Below are positions 10,143 to 19,991 of a DNA stretch of 64,000 nucleotides, piece by piece. The position numbers and the translations under genes are program-made. Under the pieces are notes generated by a model, which ran no database searches, had not been told where the DNA came from, and was given only the letters and a program-made list of their open reading frames with translations. Origin of the DNA: Mycobacterium sp. GA-1199. Its GTDB lineage: Bacteria > Actinomycetota > Actinomycetes > Mycobacteriales > Mycobacteriaceae. How positions within the stretch are numbered: position 1 is the stretch's first letter; each line of letters begins with the position of its first letter. The stretch spans positions 574,343-638,342 of the forward strand of contig NZ_LQIX01000001.1 of assembly GCF_001500045.1 (NCBI RefSeq), read 5' to 3'.

Positions 10143-11132
10143 GTGAAGGTCATGACAGCGTTGTTCGGCCCAACCGATGCGATCGAGCGGGCGCGACTGC
10201 TGCGCGACGCGGGCGCCAGCGGGGTGTTCACCTTCGAAGGGCCGCACGACGTGTTCGCGCCGCTGACGTTGGCGTCTACGGTGGGCGGTCTGGACCTGAT
10301 GACCAACGTCGCCATTGCGTTTCCGCGCAACCCTGTTCAGCTCGCCCACCAGGCCTACGACCATCAGGTGCTCGCCGAGGGCCGCTTCACACTCGGACTG
10401 GGAACGCAGGTGCGCGCGCAGGTCGAGAAGCGATACGGCGCGGCGTTCGACCGCCCGGTCGCCCGCATGAAGGAGATGGTCGCTTCGGTGCGGGCGGTGT
10501 TCACCGCGTGGGAGACCGGCGAACGTCTGGACTTCCGCGGCGAGTACTTCCGGCACACGCTGATGACCCCGACGTTCAACCCCGGCCCGAACCCGTACGG
10601 TCCTCCGCCGATCTATCTCGGTGCGCTCGGCCCGAGGCTGACGCGTGCGACCGCAGCCGTCGCCGACGGCCTGCTGGTCATGCCGTTCGGCTCGAAGCGA
10701 TTTCTGCACGAGGCGACGATGCCGCAGGTGCGCGCCGGCCTGTCGGAGGCGGGGCGGTCCCTCGACGACTTCGCGTTGGTGCCCGAGATCATCGTGTCGG
10801 TCGGTACGCACGACGCGGACCACGACGCCACCCGTCGGCTGTTGGCGTTCTACGGCTCCACCCCGGCCTACCGTCCGGTGCTCGACGTGCACGGCTGGGG
10901 CGATCTGCAGCCAGAGCTCAACGCGCTGTCCAAACAGGGCCGCTGGCAGGAGATGGGCACCCTGATCGACGACGAGGTTCTGCACACCATCGCCGCGTGC
11001 GGCACCCCGGCCGAGATCGCCGCCCACATCCGCGACCGCGTGGCCGGGGTGTCCGACCGCGTCTGCCTATACCAGCCCGGACCCATCGCCATCGACGCGT
11101 TGGCCGAGATCGTCGACGCGCTGGCAGCTTGA
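10143..11132 (+). CDS. LLM-class F420-dependent oxidoreductase (TIGR03617-type)
   Basis: A 329-residue luciferase-like TIM-barrel protein. 'GVFTFEGPHDVFAPL' near residue 28, 'VAIAFPRNPVQLAHQAYDHQ' near 55 and 'GRFTLGLGTQV' near 80 are typical of the actinobacterial F420-dependent branch. These enzymes use reduced deazaflavin F420 or FMN for redox chemistry on diverse substrates; the particular subfamily is uncharacterised. GTG at 10143 is the start. It is divergent from aofH and about 40 bp upstream of the Baeyer-Villiger monooxygenase on the same strand, so those two may be one transcript. Confidence 0.82.
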   Translation: MKVMTALFGPTDAIERARLLRDAGASGVFTFEGPHDVFAPLTLASTVGGLDLMTNVAIAFPRNPVQLAHQAYDHQVLAEGRFTLGLGTQVRAQVEKRYGAAFDRPVARMKEMVASVRAVFTAWETGERLDFRGEYFRHTLMTPTFNPGPNPYGPPPIYLGALGPRLTRATAAVADGLLVMPFGSKRFLHEATMPQVRAGLSEAGRSLDDFALVPEIIVSVGTHDADHDATRRLLAFYGSTPAYRPVLDVHGWGDLQPELNALSKQGRWQEMGTLIDDEVLHTIAACGTPAEIAAHIRDRVAGVSDRVCLYQPGPIAIDALAEIVDALAA

Positions 11133-11172
11133 CTCCTATGGTGGTACTCAGCGGGACCAAGGGAGGTTGCGG

Positions 11173-12660
11173 ATGAGTGGCAATGAGCAGAACGGCGACT
11201 ACACCGATGTGCTGATCATCGGGGCGGGGATCTCGGGGATCGGCGCGGCATACCGACTGCAGGAGAAGAACCCGCACACGTCCTACACGCTGCTCGAGCG
11301 GCGGGCCCGCATCGGAGGCACCTGGGATCTGCACCGCTATCCGGGCATCCGCTCCGACAGCGACATCTTCACGCTGAGCTACCCGTTCGAACCCTGGACG
11401 CGGCCGGAGAACGTGGCCGACGGCCCCGACATCCGCGACTACCTGGTTCAGACCGCCCGCAAGCACGGCATCGACGAACACATCCGGTTCAACACCCGCG
11501 TCCTGTCGGCCGACTGGGACTCGTCCACCGACACGTGGACGGTGCACACCGAACAGGACGGGGCACCCAAGACGTACCGCAGTCGCTTCCTGTTCTTCGG
11601 GACCGGCTATTACAACTACGACGAGCCCTACCGTCCGGAATTCCCCGGCCTCGACGAATTCGGCGGCGAGGTCGTACACCCGCAGCATTGGCCGGAGTCG
11701 CTGGACTACACCGGCAAACGCATGGTGGTCATCGGCAGCGGCGCGACGGCGGTGAGCATGATCCCGTCGCTGACCGAGAAGGCCGGCCACGTGACGATGC
11801 TGCAGCGCTCGCCCACGTACATGCTGTCGGGGCCGCGGATCAATCCCATCGTGCAGGCGCTGCGCAAGGTGCTGCCCGGCCGGGCCGGTTACTGGGGTGC
11901 ACGCATCTACAACACCATCTTCACGGTGTTCATCTACGCGTTCGCCAAGGCGGCGCCCAAACTCAGCAGGCGCTATATCCGCAATTACGCCAAACGCAAT
12001 CTGCCCAAGGGCTATCCGGTCGACGTGCACTTCAAGCCGCGTTACGACCCGTGGGACCAACGGTTGTGCGCGATGCTCGACAACGACTTCTACGACGCGA
12101 TCAACACCGGCCGCCTCGACGTGGTGACCGACCGGATCGACCACATCGATGCGTCCGGTGTCGTGCTGCAGTCGGGACAGCGCATCGACGCCGACGTGAT
12201 CATCACCGCGACCGGCATCCAATTGCAGGCGCTGGGCGGTGTTTTGATCAGCATCGACGGCGAGGAGGTCAAACCGCAGGACCGGTTCGTCTACAAGGAG
12301 CACATGCTCGAGGACGTGCCCAACCTGGCCTGGTGCGTCGGCTACATCAACGCGTCGTGGACGTTGCGTGCCGACCTGACCGCTCGGGCGTTCGCAAAGC
12401 TGATCTCCTACATGGACTCTCACGGGTATACGCACGCATACCCGCATCTCGGGGACAAACCCATGGCGGAGAAGCCGGCGTGGAACATCAACGCCGGCTA
12501 CGTACAACGCGCGGGGCATGTGCTGCCGAAGTCGGGCACGCACCGGCCGTGGAACGTCCGGCACAACTATGTGCTCGACGCGATCGACCACCGCCTCGAC
12601 CGGATCGAGGAGTCGATGGTGTTCGGCCGCGCACCGGTGCGGGTGACGCCGGTCGCCTGA
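11173..12660 (+). CDS. Flavin-containing (Baeyer-Villiger-type) monooxygenase, EthA/MymA-like
   Basis: A 495-residue class B flavoprotein monooxygenase. The FAD site 'IIGAGISGIGAAYRL' is at residues 15-29, the Baeyer-Villiger fingerprint FxGxxxHxxxW is intact ('FGGEVVHPQHW', 163-173), and the NADPH site 'VVIGSGATAV' follows at about 185-194. Length and motifs match EthA and MymA, which oxidise ketones and sulphur compounds; EthA also activates ethionamide. ATG at 11173 is chosen because GGGAGG lies 6 nt before it, rather than TTG at 11167. It is convergent with the AraC-type gene, with a 9-bp gap. Which ortholog it is cannot be settled here. Confidence 0.85.
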   Translation: MSGNEQNGDYTDVLIIGAGISGIGAAYRLQEKNPHTSYTLLERRARIGGTWDLHRYPGIRSDSDIFTLSYPFEPWTRPENVADGPDIRDYLVQTARKHGIDEHIRFNTRVLSADWDSSTDTWTVHTEQDGAPKTYRSRFLFFGTGYYNYDEPYRPEFPGLDEFGGEVVHPQHWPESLDYTGKRMVVIGSGATAVSMIPSLTEKAGHVTMLQRSPTYMLSGPRINPIVQALRKVLPGRAGYWGARIYNTIFTVFIYAFAKAAPKLSRRYIRNYAKRNLPKGYPVDVHFKPRYDPWDQRLCAMLDNDFYDAINTGRLDVVTDRIDHIDASGVVLQSGQRIDADVIITATGIQLQALGGVLISIDGEEVKPQDRFVYKEHMLEDVPNLAWCVGYINASWTLRADLTARAFAKLISYMDSHGYTHAYPHLGDKPMAEKPAWNINAGYVQRAGHVLPKSGTHRPWNVRHNYVLDAIDHRLDRIEESMVFGRAPVRVTPVA

Positions 12661-12669
12661 TCGCGCAAG

Positions 12670-13431
12670 CTAATTCGGCACCCTGACCGCCACACCGGCG
12701 GCCAGGAGCGTCGATGCGGACAGTCCGAACGTCGACTTGAAGCGGTCGGACAGATGAGACGGGCTGGAGAAGCCGGTCTGCATCGCGGCGTCGGTCAGGT
12801 TCTTGCCATCGGCGATCGCTCGGCCCGCCTCCAGCAACCGCAGCCATAGCCGATAGCGGCGCACAGTGGTGCCCAGCTCGTCGCGGAACAGGTGAAGGAA
12901 CCGCGACTCCGAAAGGCCCACATCCGCGGCCAGGTCGCACGACGCCACCGATCCGGCCGGGTCCTCGCGAACCCTGTTGGCAGCCCGAGCGATTCGAGGA
13001 TCGATACGTCGGTCGGCTGCGGGTGCCGCTACGTCAAGCCAGTGGGACGCATCGTCGTCGTCTCGCGGGACGAACTGCAGGCGCTCCTCGTCGACCTGCC
13101 CGGCCCCGAGGCCGCCGCGCCATTCGCCGACCTTCGCGCGGCAACTCCGGGCGCGATCCGACATGGGCTCGAGGTAGCACGAGACCAGACCGGCGCCGTG
13201 GCAGATCAGTCGGTGCGCGAGCCGCGGCGGAATGAGCACGCTGCGTGCGTCGACTCGCTTGTGTTGATGCTCGACGGTCAGCGGTCCACCGATACCGACC
13301 GCAAGACACCACACCGATCCGGAATGCGGTGCGAGCTTGAGGCTCGGCCCGGCATACAGGGCTTGGCCGGGCCACAACCACACCGTCGGACAGCAGGTTT
13401 GTGGAAGCGCGTCAGCCGCGTGTGCGGTCAT
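12670..13431 (-). CDS. AraC-family transcriptional regulator
   Basis: A 253-residue protein with a small N-terminal cupin-like sensing region (about 1-100) and a C-terminal double helix-turn-helix (about 155-250). 'SVASCDLAADVGLSESRFLHLF' is the first HTH and 'NLTDAAMQTGFSSPSHLSDRF' the second, both standard for AraC/XylS. The N-terminal part contains a histidine-rich stretch ('EHQHKR', 'PPRLAHR') that could bind a ligand or metal. ATG at 13431 is preferred; the open frame continues 5' but without similarity. It is divergent from the DUF4345 membrane gene with 33 bp between starts, so that gene is its likeliest target. Confidence 0.85.
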   Translation of the reverse strand: MTAHAADALPQTCCPTVWLWPGQALYAGPSLKLAPHSGSVWCLAVGIGGPLTVEHQHKRVDARSVLIPPRLAHRLICHGAGLVSCYLEPMSDRARSCRAKVGEWRGGLGAGQVDEERLQFVPRDDDDASHWLDVAAPAADRRIDPRIARAANRVREDPAGSVASCDLAADVGLSESRFLHLFRDELGTTVRRYRLWLRLLEAGRAIADGKNLTDAAMQTGFSSPSHLSDRFKSTFGLSASTLLAAGVAVRVPN

Positions 13432-13464
13432 GCTGGCCTCCTGATCGATTGACGGGAGGCTACC

Positions 13465-13830
13465 GTGGCAGATGTGGTCGTGGTGATGATCGCGGTGTTC
13501 TTCGCCGGGATGGGAACCTACGCTCTGGCCGCGCCCGAGGCGCTTGTCCGGCCGTTCGGCACCACCCTCGGCGGCACCGCGGCGCGCGCGGAGGTGCGCG
13601 CGGTGTACGGGGGCTTCGGTGTGGCCATCGCTTGTGTCCTGGCGTACGCGGTCATCGACGGCGGGGCGCTGCGCGCGGGCACGGTGATCACGGTCGGGGG
13701 CGCGCTGGCCGGGATGGCCTTCGGTCGGGTGGTGTCGGCGGTCATCGACCAACGAACGTCGTTCTACCCGAACTGGTTCTACTTTCTGGTCGAGGCGGTC
13801 GCCGCCGCGGCGCTGTTCATGGCCGCCTGA
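13465..13830 (+). CDS. DUF4345-like four-helix membrane protein
   Basis: A 121-residue hydrophobic protein with about four predicted membrane helices (about 2-22, 46-64, 70-90 and 104-120). 'YALAAPEALVRPFG' after helix 1 and 'RAEVRAVYGGFGVA' before helix 2 are typical of DUF4345. No function is known for the family. GTG at 13465 has GGGAGG 6 nt upstream. It is divergent from the AraC-family gene and convergent with the Rv3169-like gene, 5 bp apart, so it is probably a monocistronic target of that regulator. Confidence 0.75.
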   Translation: MADVVVVMIAVFFAGMGTYALAAPEALVRPFGTTLGGTAARAEVRAVYGGFGVAIACVLAYAVIDGGALRAGTVITVGGALAGMAFGRVVSAVIDQRTSFYPNWFYFLVEAVAAAALFMAA

Positions 13831-13835
13831 CACGC

Positions 13836-14947
13836 TCAGTCGGCGACGGTGAGCCAGTCGTTGAAGCCCGACGGGTCATGGCGGCCGAGCGCACCGTGTT
13901 CGAACAAACCCCAACCCTCGCTGGTATTGCCGCCTTCCTTGCACTCGGCGCGGCCGACGTGGTCGATGACGCCGAACATGGCGCGGCCGTTGACCGCCGG
14001 ATCGGTCATGTCGTAGGTGAGGCGTTCGCTGAATTTGTCGCCCTTCCACATGCCGTGCAGCCAGTCCGAGTCGCCGCCGTATCCACCGCCGATGTGGATC
14101 GGTACCGCCAGCTTCGACTCGACCTCGAACACCACCGGCGCGCCGTCCGGAGTGGTCGCTTCGATGGTGGCGCCGTAGGGGATTCGGGTGCCCGAGGTGT
14201 AGTGGATCTTCACGCGCGGCCAGCCGAGTTGTTCGACGCGGCCGTCGCGCCAGATCCGGGTGCAGTCGTTGAGGCTGCGGAACCCGGTCGGATCCTCCTG
14301 GATGATCAGGCAGATCCCGAAGTCGTCGAAGGCCATCGGCACGTACAACCACCACATCCCCTCGAACGGGGGATCGGCGGGTCGGCCTGCGGGCTCGGCC
14401 TCGCCGATCGGGCGGATACCCCACGACCGGTCGCGGCTGCCGATCCACACGTCCGGGTCCACCGTGATCTCTTCACCGTCGATCGCGATCGTGCCGCTCC
14501 AGGACCCGACCTGCGCAAACCGCTGGGCGTCCAACGTGATTCGGGTGCCGGTGCGTAGCACGTGGCGCTGCTCCTGGATGGGGTCGAACAGGCCGTTCCA
14601 GGTCAGGTCGACGGCGATGCCTTCGGTCTCCTCGAGCACGATGCGCAGCTTGTGTAGCGGTTGGGTGACCTCGACGCGGTAGCCGAGCACGTGCTGGTTG
14701 AGTCGGTCTGAGTCGATGCCGTCGGACAGATGCACCGCGGTCTGGGTGTCGCCCCTCCTGACCAACACGAACGCGTCCTTCACGCCCAGGTTCGGGTAGT
14801 AGCCGATCCCGGTGATCACGAAGATGTCGCCGGTGCGGTCGTGGGCGTTGAAGTAGGACCGGTCGTAGAAGTTGCGGTCGGACGACCCCGGCCACGCGAT
14901 CGGTTGGGGGATCTGGTGAATCGGGAATTCGTCGGTGGGACCGAGCA

Positions 14948-14948
<1 letters not shown>
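13836..14948 (-). CDS. Rv3169-like conserved protein (CrtC/hydroxyneurosporene-synthase-like fold)
   Basis: A 370-residue protein matching M. tuberculosis Rv3169 (about 374). The sequence is rich in beta strands and aromatic residues, with repeated short WxG- and GxW-type turns, as in the lipocalin-like AttH/CrtC group; this fold suggestion is an inference. There are no catalytic signatures I can name and no signal peptide. Its start overlaps the stop of the Rv3168-like kinase by 1 nt, so the two are translationally coupled. The Rv3167c-type repressor is divergent. Function unknown. Confidence 0.8.
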
Positions 14949-16102
<1,154 letters not shown>

Positions 16103-16104
16103 TT

Positions 16105-16123
16105 ACGATACGGTGGGTAGCGT
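16105..16123. promoter_or_regulatory. TetR-type operator between Rv3168-like and TetR genes
   Basis: ACGATAC-GGTGG-GTAGCGT: 7-bp arms (6 of 7 matching) around a 5-bp spacer, ending 1 bp before the TetR start codon and 23 bp before the divergent kinase gene. Position implies control of both promoters and autoregulation. Confidence 0.6.
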
Positions 16124-16124
16124 T

Positions 16125-16727
16125 ATGAAACCAGACGCGTCATCGGTTGACAAGACCCCGGGCGCCGGGCGACCCCGGGATCCACGCATCGACGCTGCCA
16201 TATTGCGCGCGACGGCGGATCTCCTTGCGGAGATCGGATATTCGAATTTGACGATCGCCGCGGTGGCCGAGCGGGCGGGCACCACCAAGACCGCGCTCTA
16301 CCGCCGGTGGTCGAGCAAGGCCGAACTGGTCCACGAAGCGGCGTTCCCCGCCGCGCCGACCGCGATCGCCACGCCGCCGGGGGATATCGCCGCCGACATC
16401 CGCGCCATGCTCACCGCCACCCGAGACGTGTTCGCCTCCCCGGTCGTGCGGGCGGCGTTGCCCGGTCTGATCGCCGACATGGTCGCCGACGACGAGCTCA
16501 ACGTCCGCGTCATGGACCGGTTCACCGGTGTGTTCGCGGCGGTGCGCAACCGGGTGGCCGACGCGGTTCGGCGGGGCGAGGTCTATCCCGATGTCGACCC
16601 GGACCGGCTGGTGGAGGTGATCGGTGGGGCGACGCTGCTGCGGATGCTGCTGTCGCCGGGCGAGCCGCTCGGTGACGACTGGGTTGAGCAGACCACCGCC
16701 ATCGTGGTGCACGGTGTGGTGGCATAG
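16125..16727 (+). CDS. TetR/AcrR-family regulator (Rv3167c type)
   Basis: A 200-residue TetR regulator. The N-terminal HTH is clear: 'ADLLAEIGYSNLTIAAVAERA' then 'TTKTALYRRWSSKAEL' (about 30-68). The C-terminal ligand/dimer domain has the 'MLTATRDVFASPVVRAALPGL' pattern of the AcrR C-terminal type 2 group. ATG at 16125 overlaps the promoter region, so its mRNA may be nearly leaderless. It lies divergent to the kinase and Rv3169-like pair, as Rv3167c does in M. tuberculosis, and probably represses them through the inverted repeat just upstream. The PIG-L gene begins 5 bp downstream. Confidence 0.88.
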   Translation: MKPDASSVDKTPGAGRPRDPRIDAAILRATADLLAEIGYSNLTIAAVAERAGTTKTALYRRWSSKAELVHEAAFPAAPTAIATPPGDIAADIRAMLTATRDVFASPVVRAALPGLIADMVADDELNVRVMDRFTGVFAAVRNRVADAVRRGEVYPDVDPDRLVEVIGGATLLRMLLSPGEPLGDDWVEQTTAIVVHGVVA

Positions 16728-16732
16728 AGGGC

Positions 16733-17410
16733 GTGTTCGACGCATTCCCCTCCGACTGGCGTTCCGCGCTGGTGTTGGTACCGCATCCCGACGACCCCGA
16801 ATACGGGTGCGCCGCGGCGGTGGCGAAATGGACGTCCCAGGGCAGGACGGTCCATTACGCGCTGGCCAGTCGCGGTGAAGCCGGCATCGCGGGTGTGGCG
16901 CTCGAACAGGCCGGCCCGCTGCGGGAGCACGAGCAGCTGCGGTCGGCCGCGGTCGTCGGCGTGGCCGGCGTGCGGTTCTGGGAGTTCCCGGACGGCGAGA
17001 TCCGCAACAGCCCGGAACTGCGGGCCAGGATCGTCGAGACGATCAGCGAACTGGAGCCGGATGTGGTGATCAGCATCTACGGCGGCCGCGAGTGGTCGCC
17101 CGGCGCACCCAACCAGCGCGACCACATGGAGTTCGCCGCGGCCGTCGTCGAGGCCTACGACAGCCTGCCGCATCCGCCGCGCTGGCTGTTTCAGAACGGG
17201 CCGGAGGCAACGCACGTCGAGGTGATCGACGACGGCAGCTTCGAGCGTGCGGTCACGTCCCTGGCCGAGCACAGGGTTTATCTGTCGGTGCTCGATCCGC
17301 ACACCCCCACCACAATGCATGCGCGCAAGCAAGTGGAGATGACGACGAGCCCAAGGCCCGAGTTCGGCGGCAGTCGCACAGTGGAATTCATCCTGCTGCG
17401 CCAGCGCTAG
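16733..17410 (+). CDS. PIG-L (LmbE)-family deacetylase
   Basis: A 225-residue zinc-dependent N-acetylglucosaminyl-type deacetylase. The metal-binding motif 'PHPDDPEYG' (HxDD) is at about residues 18-26 and the third ligand His is in 'NQRDHMEFAAAV' near 125. MshB and Mca of mycothiol metabolism belong to the same family, but this protein is shorter (MshB about 300), so it is a different member and the sugar-amide substrate is unknown. GTG at 16733 begins 5 bp after the TetR stop, suggesting co-transcription. The stop codon lies in the first copy of a 22-bp tandem repeat. Confidence 0.82.
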   Translation: MFDAFPSDWRSALVLVPHPDDPEYGCAAAVAKWTSQGRTVHYALASRGEAGIAGVALEQAGPLREHEQLRSAAVVGVAGVRFWEFPDGEIRNSPELRARIVETISELEPDVVISIYGGREWSPGAPNQRDHMEFAAAVVEAYDSLPHPPRWLFQNGPEATHVEVIDDGSFERAVTSLAEHRVYLSVLDPHTPTTMHARKQVEMTTSPRPEFGGSRTVEFILLRQR

Positions 17411-17450
17411 CACTTTCTTCCGCCAGCGCTAGCACTTTCTTCCGCCAGCG
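17399..17450. repeat. 22-bp tandem repeat over the PIG-L stop codon
   Basis: Two perfect 22-bp copies of CGCCAGCGCTAGCACTTTCTTC fused head to tail from 17399 to 17442 (unit written as CGCCAGCGCTAG plus CACTTTCTTC), followed by a partial third copy CGCCAGCG that forms the start of the dispersed element at 17443. Confidence 0.9.
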
Positions 17451-17528
17451 TGCGTGTCTGCACACGCCACGCCGCGAAAAATTGACACTGTGCGCACGGT
17501 CGACGCCCGCGAGCGTGCGCACACCGCC
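17443..17528. repeat. Dispersed intergenic element, copy B
   Basis: Carries the same ordered core as copy A at 1221: a GCGAGCG/GCCAGCG start, GTCTGCAC, ACGCCGCGAAAA, then GC-rich sequence with GCGAGCGTGCGCAC. The right arm is less symmetrical than in copy A. The surrounding 17411-17592 has no gene. Confidence 0.6.
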
Positions 17529-17592
17529 GAAGAACGCCCGCGTGTCGTCAGCAGACGCGCACCGTCGCGCGGCACAGGGGGAGGCCTGCCCG

Positions 17593-18366
17593 TCAGCTGT
17601 CGATCTGGCGCTTGTTGCGCTCCGAGACCTCCTGGAACCGGTCGCCGAGGCCGGCGAAATCGCGGTGTTGGGCGAACGCGATCTTCTCCTCGGCGGCCAG
17701 CGCGGGATCGATCACCGCGGCCGCGCCCGTCGTGTAGATCTCCTTCAGGCCGAGCATGACCGACGCAGGCACCTCGGAAATCTGCGCGGCCAGCTCGACG
17801 GCGCGCTCGACCAGCCGGTCGTGGGCGACGACCTCGGTGACCAGGCCGATGCGCTCGGCGCGCGCCGCGTCGACGACCTCACCGGTCATCGACAGCCGCC
17901 GGGCCATGGCCAGCCCGACCACCTGGGGGAGCCGGGCGGTCATACCGCCTCCCGGCAGGATGCCGACCCGGGCGTGCGTGTCGGCGAACACGGCGCGTTC
18001 GGAGGCGATCAGGAAATCGCAGCCGAGCGCCATCTCCAGCCCACCAGTGAAGGTCGCGCCGTTGATGGCGCCGACGATCGGGGTGCGCATGTTGCCCGTC
18101 GCGGCGATGCAACTCTGCGACCGGAACTCCTCGAAATAGCCCAGGCCGTCGCGTTGCGCCTCTTTGAGGTCAACCCCCGCGCAGAAGGCGGGGTCTGTGC
18201 CGGTGAGCACGACGGCGTTGACGGACTCGTCGGCGTCGGCCTCGGTCAGCGCGCTGTAGGTGGCCTTGATCAGTCCGCGGCTCAAGGCGTTTCGAGCCTC
18301 GGGCCGGTTGAGGGTCAGCACCCGCACGGGACCACGGTCGTCGACGAGCACGAGCGAATCGGTCAT
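17593..18366 (-). CDS. Enoyl-CoA hydratase/isomerase family protein
   Basis: A 257-residue crotonase-fold enzyme. 'NRPEARNALS' near residue 20, 'DPAFCAGVDLKE' near 60 (first oxyanion contact) and 'INGATFTGGLEMALGCDFLIAS' near 100 (second contact) are all present. The catalytic Glu pair of true enoyl-CoA hydratases is hard to assign; 'GILPGGGMTARLP' occupies the usual second-Glu region, where many members read 'GLxPGxGGT', so activity may differ. ATG at 18366. It lies 50 bp downstream of nuoN on the same strand; co-transcription with nuo is possible but not implied by function. Confidence 0.82.
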   Translation of the reverse strand: MTDSLVLVDDRGPVRVLTLNRPEARNALSRGLIKATYSALTEADADESVNAVVLTGTDPAFCAGVDLKEAQRDGLGYFEEFRSQSCIAATGNMRTPIVGAINGATFTGGLEMALGCDFLIASERAVFADTHARVGILPGGGMTARLPQVVGLAMARRLSMTGEVVDAARAERIGLVTEVVAHDRLVERAVELAAQISEVPASVMLGLKEIYTTGAAAVIDPALAAEEKIAFAQHRDFAGLGDRFQEVSERNKRQIDS

Positions 18367-18416
18367 GCGATGACGGTAGCCCGGGGCCGCCGAGCAGGAA
18401 AGGCGGCCCGGGCAAC

Positions 18417-19991
18417 CTAACGCAGGAACTGGTCGGCGTTGTTGGCCAGATCCAGAAGCGGTTGCGGCAGCGCGCCCAGTGCGAACGTCACCGCCGCGGT
18501 GACCGTCACGACCGTCGTGCTGAGCACGCTCGGCACCACCACCGTCGGGGCGTTCTCGGGCGGATCGGTGAAGAACATCAACACGATCACCCGCACGTAG
18601 AAGTACGCGGCGATCGCGCTTGCGAGGACGCCGACCACCACCAACGGCATCGCCCCGCCCTCGCCGGCGGCCTTGAAGACCGCGAACTTCGCCACGAAGC
18701 CACTGGTCAGCGGGATTCCGGCGAACGCGAGGAGAAACAGCGAAAACACCACGCCCACAATGGGGTAACGCCGCCCGAGCCCGGCCCACCGGGCCATTGC
18801 GGTGTCCTCCTCGCCGGCCCCGTCACGCACGAGGCCGACCACGGCGAACGCCCCCACGCTGCTGAAGCCGTACGCGAACAGATAGAACAGCGTCGAGGAG
18901 AGCCCCGCCTCATTGGCGGCGATCACACCGGTGAGGATGAAACCGGTGTGCGAAACCGCCGAATACGCCAGCATCCGCTTGACGTCGGCCTGGGTCACCG
19001 CCGCCACGGTGCCTACCACCATCGTCAGGATCGCGATCGCCCACAGCACCGGCCGCCAGTCGTCGCGCAGTTCGGGCAGCGCCACGTAGAACACGCGCAG
19101 CAGCGCACCGAAGGCTGCGATCTTCGTCGCCGCCGACATGAACGCGGTGATCGGGGTCGGCGCACCTTGATACACGTCGGGGACCCAGCTGTGGAACGGC
19201 ACGGCACCGACTTTGAACAGCACGCCCACCAGTACCAGCCCGGTACCGATCAGCGCCAGCGATGTCTTGCCCGACCCGGCGGCGATGGCCTCGGCGATAC
19301 CGACCAGATCCAGCGTCCCGGCGTATCCGTACAGCATGGCCACGCCGTAGAGGAAGAACGCCGACGAGAATGCGCCCAGCAGAAAGTATTTCAGCGCGGC
19401 CTCTTGGGACAGCAGGCGACGCCTTCGAGCCAGACCGCACAACAGGTACAGCGGAAGCGACAGAATCTCCAGCGCGATGAACATCGTCAGCAGGTCGTCG
19501 GATGCCGGGAACAGCAGCATCCCACCGATGGCGAACATCGTCAGCGGGAAGACCTCGGTCTGGATCACCCCGGCCTTGGTGGCCAGTTGTTCGTCGACGC
19601 TGCCGGGCACGGCCGACGCCTGCGGGGTGAATCCGTCCAGGCCTCGCCGGGCACCGACGGCGACCTCCGCACCGACCTGCCGCTCGGCGATCAGCAGGAC
19701 GCCGAGCACACCGACGAGCAGGATGGTGCCCTGCAGGAACAGTGCGGGGGTGTCGATGACGACCGCACCCATCACGGCCGACCGCCCGATGGTGCCGTGC
19801 AGGTCACGTGCGAGCACCACCACGGCGACCAGGGCGGCCGCCAGGCCACCGAAGCAGAGCACCAGCTGGCTCGCGTACCGGTGCTGCCGCGGCAGGAAAG
19901 CCTCCACGAGGAGCCCCGCGATGGCGACCCCGAACACGATCAGCATCGGGCAGACCAGACCGTATTCGACGGTCGGCGGGGTGAGGGTCAT
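18417..19991 (-). CDS. nuoN: NADH-quinone oxidoreductase subunit N
   Basis: A 524-residue polytopic membrane subunit of complex I, related to Mrp antiporters, with about 14 helices. It carries one of the three proton-pumping half-channels; the key Lys on broken helix 7 lies in 'LFKVGAVPFHSWVPDVYQGAP', the family signature. It ends the nuo operon. Its start overlaps the nuoM stop by 4 nt. Confidence 0.95.
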   Translation of the reverse strand: MTLTPPTVEYGLVCPMLIVFGVAIAGLLVEAFLPRQHRYASQLVLCFGGLAAALVAVVVLARDLHGTIGRSAVMGAVVIDTPALFLQGTILLVGVLGVLLIAERQVGAEVAVGARRGLDGFTPQASAVPGSVDEQLATKAGVIQTEVFPLTMFAIGGMLLFPASDDLLTMFIALEILSLPLYLLCGLARRRRLLSQEAALKYFLLGAFSSAFFLYGVAMLYGYAGTLDLVGIAEAIAAGSGKTSLALIGTGLVLVGVLFKVGAVPFHSWVPDVYQGAPTPITAFMSAATKIAAFGALLRVFYVALPELRDDWRPVLWAIAILTMVVGTVAAVTQADVKRMLAYSAVSHTGFILTGVIAANEAGLSSTLFYLFAYGFSSVGAFAVVGLVRDGAGEEDTAMARWAGLGRRYPIVGVVFSLFLLAFAGIPLTSGFVAKFAVFKAAGEGGAMPLVVVGVLASAIAAYFYVRVIVLMFFTDPPENAPTVVVPSVLSTTVVTVTAAVTFALGALPQPLLDLANNADQFLR

